Part shown: positions 32,712 to 43,100 of the stretch, piece by piece | Position numbering within the stretch: the first letter of the stretch is position 1 | Layout: every line of letters begins with the position of its first letter | DNA from: Clostridia bacterium | GTDB lineage: Bacteria > Bacillota > Clostridia > Christensenellales > Aristaeellaceae | Direction: 5' to 3' | DNA length: 64,000 bases | NCBI GenBank assembly: GCA_017543905.1 | Contig: JAFYFC010000029.1 | Coordinates: 62,001 to 126,000, forward strand | Translations under genes and position numbers: made by a program | The notes under the pieces: generated by a model | Database searches by the model: none | The model's input: only the letters and a program-made list of their open reading frames with translations | What the model was told of the DNA's origin: nothing

Positions 32712-35249
32712 TTATCGGATTTCCGTCGGCGTCTTCCGAAATGATGTCCGTCCGTGCAGCGCGAGCGGCAAAAACGGCACGCACGCCATAAGCGGATACT
32801 GATATCTGCCGTAATAGCCGTTGCAGGGAGCGAGCATGCAGACTGTCAGCACGCCCAGAAGCGGCGCGCACATAACCAGTCCGTCCCTTCTGCGCGTGAT
32901 TATGCAGTACGCGCACATTCCCAGCACGCTATACGTAAGCACAGCCGGAGAATTAAGCAGCGTGAAGGGCGGCAGGTACATAAGACCCTCATGTATAAAC
33001 TGCACGAGCGTCCGCGCGGCGGTAAGCTCCGAAGGATAAAAGTATACCTGCTCGCCGCCCATAAGCGTTTGCTGCGCGTTCATAAGATACATTTCCTTAA
33101 GGCTGAACGCATAGTGATACAGCAGGCTGAAGCGCGCCTGCGGGTACAGATACTGGTAATGGTTCGCAAACCACGCCTCTATGTATACGCCCGGATGACG
33201 CTTGCCCATAGCGCTCCACGTGCGCATATACGCGTCCGCCTCCGGACGCGCGGTATCGTATATGAACGCGGTTTTGAGCTCGTCCGAACGGTTCGGGTTA
33301 TAAGCTTCGGCGAGCTCGTTGAGACTTTCGAATTCAAACGCGGCGAGTATCGCCTTTTCCTCCCCTTCAGTCACATCCGACCTATACGCATTCACATATC
33401 TGCCTGTCTGCTGTATGAAATTGCCGTACAGATCGCGCTTGCTTACCCCGCCCGCACCGAGCGCCGGCAGGAGCAGCGTGTTATACAGTATATAAAAGCC
33501 CAGCGTTCCCGCCAGCGTAAACGCGCCGAGGCGGACTTTTCCGCGCATTAAAACAAGCAGCGCGGCAAGCATCAGAATCGCAGGCACGAGCCCGTCGTTT
33601 CTGAACAGGAGCATGCCCGTCACAGCGGCGCACAAAAGCGTTATGCGTTTTGCGCTGCTGCCGCGCCTCAATATCACATACATCGCTTCGCCGGACAGAA
33701 GCACGCACGCGCAATAACACACGTCCTTCGAGAGGATCATAAGATAATTTACAAAGCGCGCGCTTAACACAAATACGCACATAACGCCCAGCGCCCACTG
33801 CCATTTTATCCGCGCTTCTTCGATAAGCAGCTTAACTCCATTTGCAAGCGCGCAGACCATAAACGCCGTCTGCGCGAGCATAAACACGAATACAGCTGCG
33901 TTATACGAGCCAAGCAGCGCGCAGCCGCCCTTCAGCGCCGCGCCGAGCAGCCATGTATACACAGCCGAATGAATCGACGACATCTCCATATCTCCCGCCG
34001 CCTGCAAAAGCATCGTGGGCGTATCGCCCATAAAAATCGCAGGATAGGACAGGATCATGTACGGAGTATACGCACCAAACAGCGTGAGCGCGGACGTAAG
34101 AAACGGCCGCCTGTACAAAAGCCGTCCGTACAGCGGCGCGTTTTCGCCGTCACAGCGCGCAGGACTTATGCGCCGCGCCAAAGCGCACAGCGCATTGAAA
34201 ATATGATAAATCATTATCGCCGCGGCAAGCGCGCCCGACGCCAGAGCGAAAACGCCCGCCGCGTTTTCAAAACAGACGAGCACGCTGCCGTAGCTGCCAA
34301 GGCTGCTGCCGCACGCATACAGTATGCCGAGCACGAGCGCAAGCGCGGCTGAAACGCAGACTGCACGTCTGCGCAGCGCGCCGCGAAACGCAGTGCGGGA
34401 CACGGACTCTATTGGCGGCAAAAGCAGCAGGACAATAAACGGCTTTAAGCCGAAGCCGCCCTCAAACACGGCGCTCAGCGCCGCCGCGCACAGGGCGGCT
34501 GCGATCCCGGACGGCGAATACAGACGCTTGAACGCGCGCCTGGCCCCGCTTTCGCGCAGCGTACGCACGCTGCGCCGCGCCGTACCAAGCAGCGCGCGCA
34601 GCACGATAACAACCGCCGCGATCCCGGCAGCCAGCGCGAGAATCACGAACACGAGAGCCCATATAATATTTTGCCTGACGAGCTTTGTGAAATCCGAAGC
34701 GGTCTGCGTTTCCTGCGGGGCGGCTTCGCCCAAAGCAAACGACGTCAATATCTGATTAAACAGCGCGTCTGCTTCCCCGTCGTCCGCATGCGCGAAAAGG
34801 CGCAGCAAATGCAGCTTGCCGCTTTTTACCGCCGCGGCATGCATCAGCTTCACGCCGAAAGCGTCGCTGTGCAGAGTGACGCTGTCCTCAAGCGTCAGCA
34901 GATAAAACGTCTGTCCGTTTATCTGCCGCTTGCCAAGATGCGTGACGCCGTTCACACCCTTTACCGTTTTTGAAGCCTCATCCGGCAGACCGCGTTCGAT
35001 AAAAGCAAGTACGTCAGCAGCGTTGTCTCCATATCCCGCGTCAATCAAGTCGTATATCAGTATTCGTCCGCCGCACTCAAACGCCCGGCTTGCACCTGAC
35101 CCGATGCCTGAACGGGATATGTCCGTCTCCATCCAACTGCCCGGCAGGGTGAACGCGCACGAATCCACGCTTACCGGCGTATCGGCAAGAGCCGAAGCGA
35201 CCGCAAGCGCGCAGAGCACAAGCAGGATGCAGCAATAAACGCGTTTCAA
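32712..35249 (-). CDS. Large membrane protein: exported N-terminal domain plus polytopic DUF6020-like region
   Basis: 845 residues. MKRVYCCILLVLCALAVASALA is a signal peptide; residues 25-190 form a soluble domain (SVDSCAFTLPGSWMETDI, HLLRLFAHADDGEADALFNQILTSF) similar in pattern to DcrB/PsbP-like lipoprotein folds. From about 200 there are roughly 14 membrane segments with the motif LFGAYTPYMILSYPAIFMGDTP followed by IHSAVYTWLLGAAL, which resembles DUF6020 and other GT-C-like membrane glycosyltransferase relatives. Function unknown: a lipid-linked sugar transferase or polymerase is a guess. It ends 3 bases after the convergent kinase gene. A TGG-TATAAT (35282-35277) lies 28 bases before the start. 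Confidence 0.7.
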   Translation of the reverse strand: MKRVYCCILLVLCALAVASALADTPVSVDSCAFTLPGSWMETDISRSGIGSGASRAFECGGRILIYDLIDAGYGDNAADVLAFIERGLPDEASKTVKGVNGVTHLGKRQINGQTFYLLTLEDSVTLHSDAFGVKLMHAAAVKSGKLHLLRLFAHADDGEADALFNQILTSFALGEAAPQETQTASDFTKLVRQNIIWALVFVILALAAGIAAVVIVLRALLGTARRSVRTLRESGARRAFKRLYSPSGIAAALCAAALSAVFEGGFGLKPFIVLLLLPPIESVSRTAFRGALRRRAVCVSAALALVLGILYACGSSLGSYGSVLVCFENAAGVFALASGALAAAIMIYHIFNALCALARRISPARCDGENAPLYGRLLYRRPFLTSALTLFGAYTPYMILSYPAIFMGDTPTMLLQAAGDMEMSSIHSAVYTWLLGAALKGGCALLGSYNAAVFVFMLAQTAFMVCALANGVKLLIEEARIKWQWALGVMCVFVLSARFVNYLMILSKDVCYCACVLLSGEAMYVILRRGSSAKRITLLCAAVTGMLLFRNDGLVPAILMLAALLVLMRGKVRLGAFTLAGTLGFYILYNTLLLPALGAGGVSKRDLYGNFIQQTGRYVNAYRSDVTEGEEKAILAAFEFESLNELAEAYNPNRSDELKTAFIYDTARPEADAYMRTWSAMGKRHPGVYIEAWFANHYQYLYPQARFSLLYHYAFSLKEMYLMNAQQTLMGGEQVYFYPSELTAARTLVQFIHEGLMYLPPFTLLNSPAVLTYSVLGMCAYCIITRRRDGLVMCAPLLGVLTVCMLAPCNGYYGRYQYPLMACVPFLPLALHGRTSFRKTPTEIR

Positions 35250-35452
35250 GCAAAACCCCCAAGCTTAATTGCCATGATTATACCACTAATCGCGCGTTCG
35301 CGCCATCGTTTTTTACTAAAATACGCAAAAATCATGATGTTGCGCTGAATGCGGCTTTTATCCCTGTTTGCGCGCTGCTAATGCCCATGCTTTAATTTCA
35401 CATTAAACTGCATTTAAATTTACCGCGGCGTAAAAATCATTTTCCGCCGATA

Positions 35453-35461
35453 TGATATAAT
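35453..35461 (+). promoter_or_regulatory. Extended -10 promoter for murG
   Basis: TGA followed by TATAAT (35456-35461) in an AT-rich gap; no good -35. Bases 35250-35499 hold only this and the divergent -10 at 35277-35282. Confidence 0.55.
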
Positions 35462-35499
35462 TAATTCAGTAAACCAAATAAATCTGACGGTGCAGTGCT

Positions 35500-36570
35500 A
35501 TGAAAATAGTTTTAACCGGAGGCGGTACGGCGGGACACGTTACGCCGCACCTTGCAATTATCCCCAAACTCTTAGCAGACGGACACGATATATACTATAT
35601 CGGCACAAAGGACGGAATTGAACACGAAATAATCTGCGCGCTGGAAAACGTGCAGTATTTTTCCATACACGCAGGCAAGCTCAGGCGCTACCACGACTGG
35701 CAGAACTTCACCGACGTCGGACGGACCTTGAAGGGCGTATATGAAGCCGGACGGATACTCCGCAGCGTAAAGCCGGACGTAGTATTTTCAAAGGGCGGCT
35801 TCGTAGGGCTGCCCGTAGTCGCGGCGAGCGCGCTTTTAGGCGTGCCCGCATTGGTGCACGAATCCGACCTTACGAGCGGTCTTGCCAACAAGCTGTGCCT
35901 TCCGTTTGCAAAGGTGCTTATGTGCACGTTCCAGGAGACCGCGCAGGCCGCCGGCAAAAAGGGCGTATATGTAGGCGCGCCTATAAGACCGGAGCTCTTA
36001 AGCGGCAACCGCGAACGGGGGCTCAAGACCTTCGGCTTTACGGGCTCCAAGCCCGTGCTGCTGGTAATGGGCGGCTCCCTCGGCGCGCAGGCGATAAACA
36101 TGGCTGTGCGCGGCGGGCTCGACGAGCTCACGCACGTGTTCAACGTACTGCACATCTGCGGAAACGGCAATATCGATTTCGAATACGAGCGCAGACCCGG
36201 CTATGTGCAGACGCAGTATCTTACCGACGAAATGGCTGACGCGCTCGCCTGCGCAGATCTGGTCGTAAGCCGCGCGGGTTCAAACTCCATATGTGAGCTG
36301 CTTGCGCTCAGAAAGCCTTCGCTGCTGATCCCCTACCCCACCGGCGCCTCGCGCGGCGATCAGGAGGTAAACGCGGCCTCCTTTGAAAGAAGCGGTTTTG
36401 CAAGGGTGCTTGAGCAGAAGGATCTCACCTCCAAAACGCTGCTCAGCAAGGTGATAGAGGTCTACCGCGACCGCGGAGAGCTGATAGAGGCGATGAACCG
36501 CGAGCCGGTAAAAAACGGCAACGAAAACATAATCAAATATATTTATCAGTACGCGAAAAAACAAAAATGA
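35500..36570 (+). CDS. murG: UDP-GlcNAc:undecaprenyl-PP-MurNAc-pentapeptide GlcNAc transferase MurG
   Basis: 356 residues, normal for MurG, a GT28 enzyme on the inner face of the membrane that makes lipid II from lipid I. MKIVLTGGGTAGHVTPHLAII contains the GGGTAGH nucleotide loop; VVFSKGGFVGLPVVAASALLGVPALVHESD, PVLLVMGGSLGAQAINM and ADLVVSRAGSNSICELLALRKPSLLIPYP are further signatures. The ribosome site is weak (GACGGTG). It stands alone rather than in a dcw cluster, ended by a strong terminator, so it is probably the murG-2-type solo gene often seen in Clostridia; whether a second murG exists cannot be judged here. Confidence 0.95.
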   Translation: MKIVLTGGGTAGHVTPHLAIIPKLLADGHDIYYIGTKDGIEHEIICALENVQYFSIHAGKLRRYHDWQNFTDVGRTLKGVYEAGRILRSVKPDVVFSKGGFVGLPVVAASALLGVPALVHESDLTSGLANKLCLPFAKVLMCTFQETAQAAGKKGVYVGAPIRPELLSGNRERGLKTFGFTGSKPVLLVMGGSLGAQAINMAVRGGLDELTHVFNVLHICGNGNIDFEYERRPGYVQTQYLTDEMADALACADLVVSRAGSNSICELLALRKPSLLIPYPTGASRGDQEVNAASFERSGFARVLEQKDLTSKTLLSKVIEVYRDRGELIEAMNREPVKNGNENIIKYIYQYAKKQK

Positions 36571-36581
36571 TCGTAAATCCT

Positions 36582-36607
36582 CCACCCGCCGGCGCGGGTG
36601 GTTTTTT
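36582..36607 (+). terminator. Intrinsic terminator of murG
   Basis: CCACCCGC (36582-36589) pairs with GCGGGTGG (36594-36601), loop CGGC, followed by TTTTTT. A second hairpin (GGAGCGTA...TACGCTCC, about 36618-36653, then TTTTTT) lies just after it. Confidence 0.9.
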
Positions 36608-36679
36608 ATAAACCAATGGAGCGTACGGCGGAAAGTGTACTGCCATACGCTCCTTTTTTGCAAGCGGAACTTGTTCGAA

Positions 36680-38686
36680 TCAGACCGTTGCCGGCGCGGG
36701 TTCTTTGCCGAACCTGTATGCCTCCGCGCGGGCGGGATCGTAGGGGCGATCCTCCATGAAGGCTTCGAATTCCTCGCGGTTTATGCGTTCCTTTTCAAGG
36801 AGCATTTTGACCAGACCGTCCAGCTTTTCACGGTGCGTCGTAAGTATGTCCATGGCGCGCTGTTCGCCCTCGTTTAACAGCTTTCTGACCTGCTCGTCCA
36901 CTGCGGAAGAGAGCTTCTCGCTAAGGCCCGCGGAGGTTTGCGCGAACTGACGGCCGAGGAACACCTCGTGATCTCCGCTCATGAATACGGGACCCAGCTC
37001 GCTCATGCCGTATTCGGTGACCATGCTGCGCGCAAGACTCGTGGCCTGCTTTATGTCCCCCGCCGCTCCGGTGGTGATGTCGCCGTAAATCAGCTTCTCC
37101 GCGCACATTCCGCCCATCGCGCCCGCTATGCGCGCCTTCAGGCGGGAGCTTGTGGCGTACTGCGTCTTTTCGTCAGGCAGGTACTTGGTGTAGCCGCCTG
37201 CCATGCCGCGCGGGACAGTGGTTATCTCCTGCACCTTTTCGCATTCCGGTATGCAATAGGACACTATCGCGTGACCGGATTCGTGGTAAGCCACCATTTC
37301 CTTGTCCTTGGGCGGTATCACGTGGGATTTCTTTTCAAGACCTATGGAAACACGGTTTATCGCTTCTTCGATATCAGAGAACGTTATCTCGCTTCTGTTG
37401 TTGCGCGCGGTGAGCAGCGCGGCCTCGTTCATAATGTTCGCAAGATCGGCTCCGGCCGTGCCGGGAGTCATGACCGCGACCGTATGCAGATCGACGTCCT
37501 TTGCAAGGGGCTTGCCTTTCGAATGCACCTTCAGTATCTCCTCGCGCCCCTTGACGTCCGGATAATTGACAATGACCTGCCTGTCGAAACGGCCGGGACG
37601 CAAGAGCGCCGGGTCGAGTATGTCCGCGCGGTTGGTAGCCGCCATCACGATAACGCCGGTGTTCGGGGTAAAGCCGTCCATCTCGACCAGCATCTGGTTT
37701 AGTGTCTGCTCCCTTTCGTCGTGCCCGCCGCCGAGGCCCGCGCCTCTCTGTCTGCCTATCGCGTCTATTTCGTCGATAAATACGATCGAAGGGGCGCTGC
37801 GCTTGGCCTGATCGAACAAATCGCGCACGCGCGAAGCGCCGACGCCCACGTACATTTCCATAAATTCAGAGCCGGAAATCGTATAAAACGGCACGCCCGC
37901 CTCGCCCGCGACAGCCTTGGCGAGCAGCGTCTTGCCCGTGCCGGGAGGGCCGACGAGCAGCACGCCCTTGGGTATTTTGGCGCCTACCTTCGTGTACTTG
38001 TCGGGCGCCTTCAAAAAGTCGACCACTTCCTTGAGCTCCGCCTTCTCCTCGTCCGCGCCCGCGACGTCTTCGTAGCGTATCGGATTGGACGCAGGGTTCA
38101 CGAGGCGTGTGCGTCCGCGCACAAAGCTGTTCGCGCCGCGCATCGCTCCGCCGGACTGCATACGGAAGATGAAAACTATCATTACGATAAACAGAACGAG
38201 CGATATAAGTGATGGCAGCAGCTGCAGGAAAACGCTCGCCTTTTCCGGCTCCTGCACGTCGTAGGTGAATTTGTAGCCGGTAGGACTGACTTCCGTTTTG
38301 TTTATGTCTTTATATATGGCGTCTACGTCATCGAAAAACTTGTCCTGCGACGGAAGCAATGACTTGAAATCGCAGTTGTCACGCGTAAAGGCGGACGCCG
38401 CGATCAGCGTGGAATCGCTTATGCCGTAGAGCATATCGTCAACTAAAATGATGCTCTGGATCGATTTGCTCTTGTCCGCCGTTTCGTCGCCGCTCGCAAG
38501 GCGCAGATCGTTTTCGACCCAGGTGAGCAATTCGTTGTATGTAAGCTCCTTGGGCTCCTGTCTGTTCGTGCTCGGGCCGAACATGAAAACCACCATGAAT
38601 ATGCCCGCGAGTATTATCGCCCAGATAAGCAGCGTTTTGCCCAGACCCTTGCCGCGGTTTGGATTATTGTTGAAGTTATTTTCCAA
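36680..38686 (-). CDS. ftsH: ATP-dependent zinc metalloprotease FtsH
   Basis: 668 residues, a membrane-bound AAA protease hexamer that degrades misfolded membrane and regulatory proteins. Two membrane segments (about 17-37 and 152-174) flank an extracytoplasmic domain. Then come the AAA module with Walker A GPPGTGKT (246-253), Walker [12 protein letters not shown] (303-308), the second region of homology [21 protein letters not shown], and the zinc protease site HESGH (468-472) with downstream metal ligand region. The C-terminus is short. The start [16 protein letters not shown] is preceded by its promoter (38737-38765). Convergent with murG. Confidence 0.97.
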   Translation of the reverse strand: MENNFNNNPNRGKGLGKTLLIWAIILAGIFMVVFMFGPSTNRQEPKELTYNELLTWVENDLRLASGDETADKSKSIQSIILVDDMLYGISDSTLIAASAFTRDNCDFKSLLPSQDKFFDDVDAIYKDINKTEVSPTGYKFTYDVQEPEKASVFLQLLPSLISLVLFIVMIVFIFRMQSGGAMRGANSFVRGRTRLVNPASNPIRYEDVAGADEEKAELKEVVDFLKAPDKYTKVGAKIPKGVLLVGPPGTGKTLLAKAVAGEAGVPFYTISGSEFMEMYVGVGASRVRDLFDQAKRSAPSIVFIDEIDAIGRQRGAGLGGGHDEREQTLNQMLVEMDGFTPNTGVIVMAATNRADILDPALLRPGRFDRQVIVNYPDVKGREEILKVHSKGKPLAKDVDLHTVAVMTPGTAGADLANIMNEAALLTARNNRSEITFSDIEEAINRVSIGLEKKSHVIPPKDKEMVAYHESGHAIVSYCIPECEKVQEITTVPRGMAGGYTKYLPDEKTQYATSSRLKARIAGAMGGMCAEKLIYGDITTGAAGDIKQATSLARSMVTEYGMSELGPVFMSGDHEVFLGRQFAQTSAGLSEKLSSAVDEQVRKLLNEGEQRAMDILTTHREKLDGLVKMLLEKERINREEFEAFMEDRPYDPARAEAYRFGKEPAPATV

Positions 38687-38736
38687 GAGAAAAATGTCCT
38701 CGCTTTCAAAAACTGCATATATATCTATTTTATATG

Positions 38737-38765
38737 ATTATACCATCAGAATTATTCAAATTCAA
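38737..38765 (-). promoter_or_regulatory. Promoter for ftsH
   Basis: Minus strand TTGAAT (38765-38760), 17-base spacer ending TGG, TATAAT (38742-38737); the leader to the start codon is about 50 bases. Confidence 0.8.
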
Positions 38766-38841
38766 TTTTCGTCTACGAAATTAAAATACTTATAATATAA
38801 ATTGTTCGTAAACTTTGCAGTGTGAAAAGCGTCCGCTCCTA

Positions 38842-38870
38842 TTGTCAAACACCGCTTTTGATGGTACAAT
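38842..38870 (+). promoter_or_regulatory. Promoter for the 38908 dehydrogenase
   Basis: TTGTCA (38842-38847), 17-base spacer ending TGG, TACAAT (38865-38870), 38 bases before the start codon. Confidence 0.78.
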
Positions 38871-38907
38871 ACGTTCACAAAACAATTCGAAACAGGAGAT
38901 GAGCATT

Positions 38908-39963
38908 ATGCCGTTCAACAGTGCGGTGATAGGTCTGGGCGGAATGGGTACCTGGCACGTAAAAAGCATACAGGACAAGGTGTCCCGCATACATGTGAAG
39001 GGCGCATACGACATACGCCCCGAAGCGCTCGAAAAGACAGCGTCGCTGGGCATAAAGGCCTATTCCTCGCTTGACGAGGTGCTGAGCGATCCCGAGATAG
39101 ATCTGGTAACGATAGCTATTCCGAACGACATGCACGCGCCCACCGCGATCAGGGCGCTGCGCGCGGGCAAAAACGTGGTATGCGAAAAGCCCGTAACCCT
39201 GAACAGCGCGGAGCTTCAGCAGATACTCGACGTGCAGAAGGAAACCGGCAAGCTCTTCAGCGTGCACCAGAACCGCCGTTGGGACAAGGATTTCTGCATA
39301 GTGAAGGAAGCGAAAAAGCAGGGGCTGCTGGGCGAGCTCACATTCGTCGAAAGCAAGGTGCAGGGCTCGCGCGGTTCCATGTACGGCTGGCGCGGCTACA
39401 AGCGCAACGGCGGCGGCATGCTGCTGGACTGGGGCGTACACCTTATCGACCAGATAATGCAGCTGGACCCGACCAAGGTAGTCAAGGTGGACAGCCATCT
39501 GCTGAGCGTATACACTCCCGAGGTCGACGACAACATAAAGCTTATGCTGCTGTTTGAGGACGGCATGAGCGCGGTGCTCGAAATGTCGACCATGTGCCTT
39601 ATCCCCTCCCCGCGCTGGCACGTCGAGGGCACCAAGGGCACGCTGTGCATAGACGACTGGTCCTGCAAGGGCGAAATGTATCAGCTCAAGCAGGACGCTG
39701 CGATGGAATGGGACGAGGACATCGTTTACACCGAGGCCGGCCCCACCCGCACAATGGCGCCGCGCCCGAAGTACACGATGAACAAAATCGCGCTGCCCAA
39801 GGTGAAGGCCGATTGGTCCGAATACTACAACAACATCGCAGACGTCATGGAGGGCAAGGCAGAGCTGATCGTAAAGCCCGAGCAGACGATGCGCGTGATG
39901 AAGGTGATAGACCTGCTGTTCAAAGCAAGCGAAGAAGGGCACGGCTTCAAGTGTGAAATCTGA
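38908..39963 (+). CDS. Gfo/Idh/MocA family NAD-dependent oxidoreductase
   Basis: 351 residues. A Rossmann fold begins at once (NSAVIGLGGMGTWHVKSI), followed by IAIPNDMHAPTAIRALRAGKNVVCEKPVTLN with the family's EKP motif (the lysine is catalytic in relatives), and a C-terminal alpha/beta domain with GGGMLLDWGVHLIDQIMQL (GxHxxD-type site). Such enzymes oxidise sugars or inositols with NAD(P). ATG 38908 follows AGGAG at 9 bases; the in-frame ATG 38899 lies directly on that site and is less likely. It has its own promoter and a hairpin after the stop, so it is monocistronic. Substrate unknown. Confidence 0.9.
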   Translation: MPFNSAVIGLGGMGTWHVKSIQDKVSRIHVKGAYDIRPEALEKTASLGIKAYSSLDEVLSDPEIDLVTIAIPNDMHAPTAIRALRAGKNVVCEKPVTLNSAELQQILDVQKETGKLFSVHQNRRWDKDFCIVKEAKKQGLLGELTFVESKVQGSRGSMYGWRGYKRNGGGMLLDWGVHLIDQIMQLDPTKVVKVDSHLLSVYTPEVDDNIKLMLLFEDGMSAVLEMSTMCLIPSPRWHVEGTKGTLCIDDWSCKGEMYQLKQDAAMEWDEDIVYTEAGPTRTMAPRPKYTMNKIALPKVKADWSEYYNNIADVMEGKAELIVKPEQTMRVMKVIDLLFKASEEGHGFKCEI

Positions 39964-39988
39964 GTAAGCTGCGAACATACGCATTTCT

Positions 39989-40019
39989 GCGGAGCAGCGT
40001 GCATAAAGCGCTGCTCCGC
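39989..40019 (+). terminator. Hairpin after the 38908 dehydrogenase
   Basis: GCGGAGCAGCG (39989-39999) pairs with CGCTGCTCCGC (40009-40019), followed by the T-rich TATGTTATTTAT. Likely terminator. TGG-TAAAAT at 40085-40093 is a possible extended -10 for the next gene. Confidence 0.7.
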
Positions 40020-40129
40020 TATGTTATTTATATGTTAAGAGAATGATTTTATCGCTTTTCTTACTTCTTTATTTGAAGAAATTATGGTAAAATAAAATAG
40101 AATATGTTTATGTGTACGGAGGTCTGCGT

Positions 40130-43100
40130 ATGAAAAAATTCTGGCTGATACTCATCATCTCGCTCCTCGTGATTTCACTCGCAGCCAACGCCCTGTTAGG
40201 CGTTAATTTAGGCAAGGAAAAGAACAACACGAAGGACCTGAACGCCGCGCTCGAAACCGCGCATCAGCAGTCTGTCGAGGACGGCACGGTGATAACGGGG
40301 CTGAAAAAGGACGTCTCCGATAAAAACGACAGCATCGCGTCTCTGACCACCTCGCTTGAAAGCGCCCAGCAGCAAAACGCAGACGACGCAGCGACCATCG
40401 CCGCGCTGAACAGCGACATCGAGGATAAGGACGACAGCATCATAAGCCTGACCGCCTCCCTCGAAAGCGCCCAGCAGCAAAACGCAGACGACGCCGCGAC
40501 GATAGCCGCTCTGAACAGCGACATCGAAGAAAAGGACGGCAGCATCGAAAGCCTGACGGGGTCTCTTGAGGCCGCGCAGCAGCAAAACGCCGAGAACGAA
40601 GCCGCCATGATCGGCATGCGCAGCGATATAGTTGAAAAAACAATAAGCATCGCGGGGCTGACCAGCTCTCTGGAGGCGGCGCAGCAGCAAAACGCAAGCA
40701 ACGCCGAAACCATCGCCGCGCTCAACAGCGACATCGAAGAAAAGGACGGCAGTATTGCCAGCCTGACGACTTCTCTTGAAAGCGCGCAGCAGCAAAACGC
40801 AGACGACGCAGCGACCATCGCTGCGCTTAACAGCGACATCGAAGAAAAGGACGGCAGTATAGAAAGCCTTACGACCTCTCTCGAAAGCGCAAAACAGCAG
40901 AACGCGGATAACGAAGCTGTGATCACGAGCTTGCGCAGCGAGATCATAGAAAAGACTATAAGCATGGCGGGGCTTAACACGAGTCTGGGCGCGCTGAGGC
41001 AGCAAAACGCAGACGACGCTGCCCGTATAAGCGCCCTCGAAACGGATATAGCCGAAAAAGACGGCGTTATCGAAACGCTCAAAACCTCCCTCGCCGCCGC
41101 CGAAAAGCAGGCAAAAACAGACGCCGAACGCATCAAGGCGCTCGAAACCGAAATCGCGAACAAAGCCGCCAGCATTTCAGCGCTTAACGATTCGCTTGAA
41201 AGCGCGCGCGAGCAGATAAACACCAGCGCCGCACGCATAAGCGAGCTCGAAAGTGACATAACCGCCAAAAACGACGAGATCACGAGTCTCGGCACGCAGA
41301 TAGCCGAACACGAAGCGGGACTCGCCGCCGTAAACGAACAGATCGACGGGCTCAATACTCAGATAAACGAAATAAACGAAGCTCTTGAAGCCGCCGGCGT
41401 AAAGAGCGCCGACGAAATCAAAAAGCTGACCGACGAAAAAGACGCGCTGGACAAGCAGCTCGAAGCGCTCACAAAAGAAAAGGCCGATCTCGAAACCAGC
41501 GTCAAGACGCTCGAAAGCGAAAAAGCGCGTCTTAAGGGAGAAAACGATACCCTCACGAACGAGCTGAACAAAGTTAAGAGCGAGCTTACCAGCGCGAGAG
41601 CGGAGGTAGTCGCGTTCGGCTCGAAGATCGCGATGCTCGAGGCGAGCGTAGGCAACAGCGTAAGCGGCAAAGAGCTTAAGGCGGAAGCAGCCAGCGAAAT
41701 GATGGGCGCGCTCGATGAGCTGAACGAGCTTATCGCAGAGCTCAAGCAGGACGAAAACGCAGACGCACAGACGATAAGCAGGTTTGAAAACGCCGCCGCA
41801 GCGCTTGCGGGCGCACTTGAAGACAGCGAGAACAAGACTAACGACGAGCTGGCAAGCGCCGCTGCGGATGCCGTGACCGAGCTTGCCGCGCCTGGAGACG
41901 AGGAAGAAGAAAGCCCCGCAGCAGCGATAGCCGAAAAGCTCTCCGCGGCGCAGGCCAAGCTCGAAACCGTCGCGCAGGCTGACGCAAACGGCGATTCCGT
42001 CGACGACGCCAACGTTATAGACACTCTTGTTACCCAATTCGAGCAGGCACTTTCGCTGCTTGAGAACACGCAGGCTGAGCTTTCCGAAAAGCAGGCTGAG
42101 GTAAAAACACTTGAAGCCAAGGTCGAGAAGCTCACCACCGAGCTGAACGCCGTTACCGCGGCGAACGAATCCAGCGGTCAGGCCTTCGCAGAAGCCGAAT
42201 CGGAGCTGATAAGCGTGCGCAGCGCGCTTGCCGAGACCGAAAACAATCTGAAAGAAACCAAAGCTTCGCTCACAGCCGTGCAGAAGGAGCTTGCGGCGAA
42301 GGAAGCCGAGCTTGCCAGCACGAACGAAAGCCTCGCGCTTAATCAGGACGAGCTTGAAGCGACCAAGACGATGCTCACGAGCGTCGAAAGCACGCTGGCT
42401 TCCACCCAATCTACCCTGACCGCCGCCCAGACCTCGCTTGCAAGCATACAGGGCACGCTCACGTCCACCAAGACCGAGCTTGCCGAAACGCAAGCGGCGC
42501 TTACGGTATCTCAGAGCAGTCTGGCAAGCACCGAAGCGCTGCTTGAAGAGCGGGAAGGCGAGCTTGCCTCGGCCAGAGAAGCGCTCGCCACTACGCAGGT
42601 CGAGCTCGCGACCACCAAAAACACGCTCGGCAATACCGAAGCGGAGCTTACGGACACGAAGGACACGCTCACCGCGACCGAGGCTACACTAAAGACGACC
42701 GAAGCCAAGCTTACCGAAACGGAAGCTGAGCTCGCGACCAAAACAGACGCGCTGACTGCCGCAGAGACGGAGCTTGCGACCACGCAGACGCAGCTCGCCA
42801 CTGCCGAGACCAAGCTCACCGAGACCGAAAGCACGCTTTCGACCACTCAGGCGGATCTGTCGGAGGCGAAGGACACTCTCGCCGAGACCGAGAAAAAGCT
42901 TACAAGCACGGAGAAAGCGCTGAATACCACCAAGGAGCAGCTCGAGTCGACCGGCGAAAAGCTTAGCCAGACCGAAGTGACGCTCGCTTCCACCGAGGCC
43001 GAGTTGAGCACCACGCAGTCCACGCTCTCCGCCACGGAATCCAAGCTTTCTGATACAGAAGCTAAGCTTTCTTCCACTCAGACGGAGCTTGCAAGCACGA

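Noticed and set aside
41177..42493. Minus-strand frames inside the coiled-coil gene
   Set aside because: They arise from the repetitive GC-rich heptad codons and encode low-complexity sequence; the plus-strand gene explains the region.
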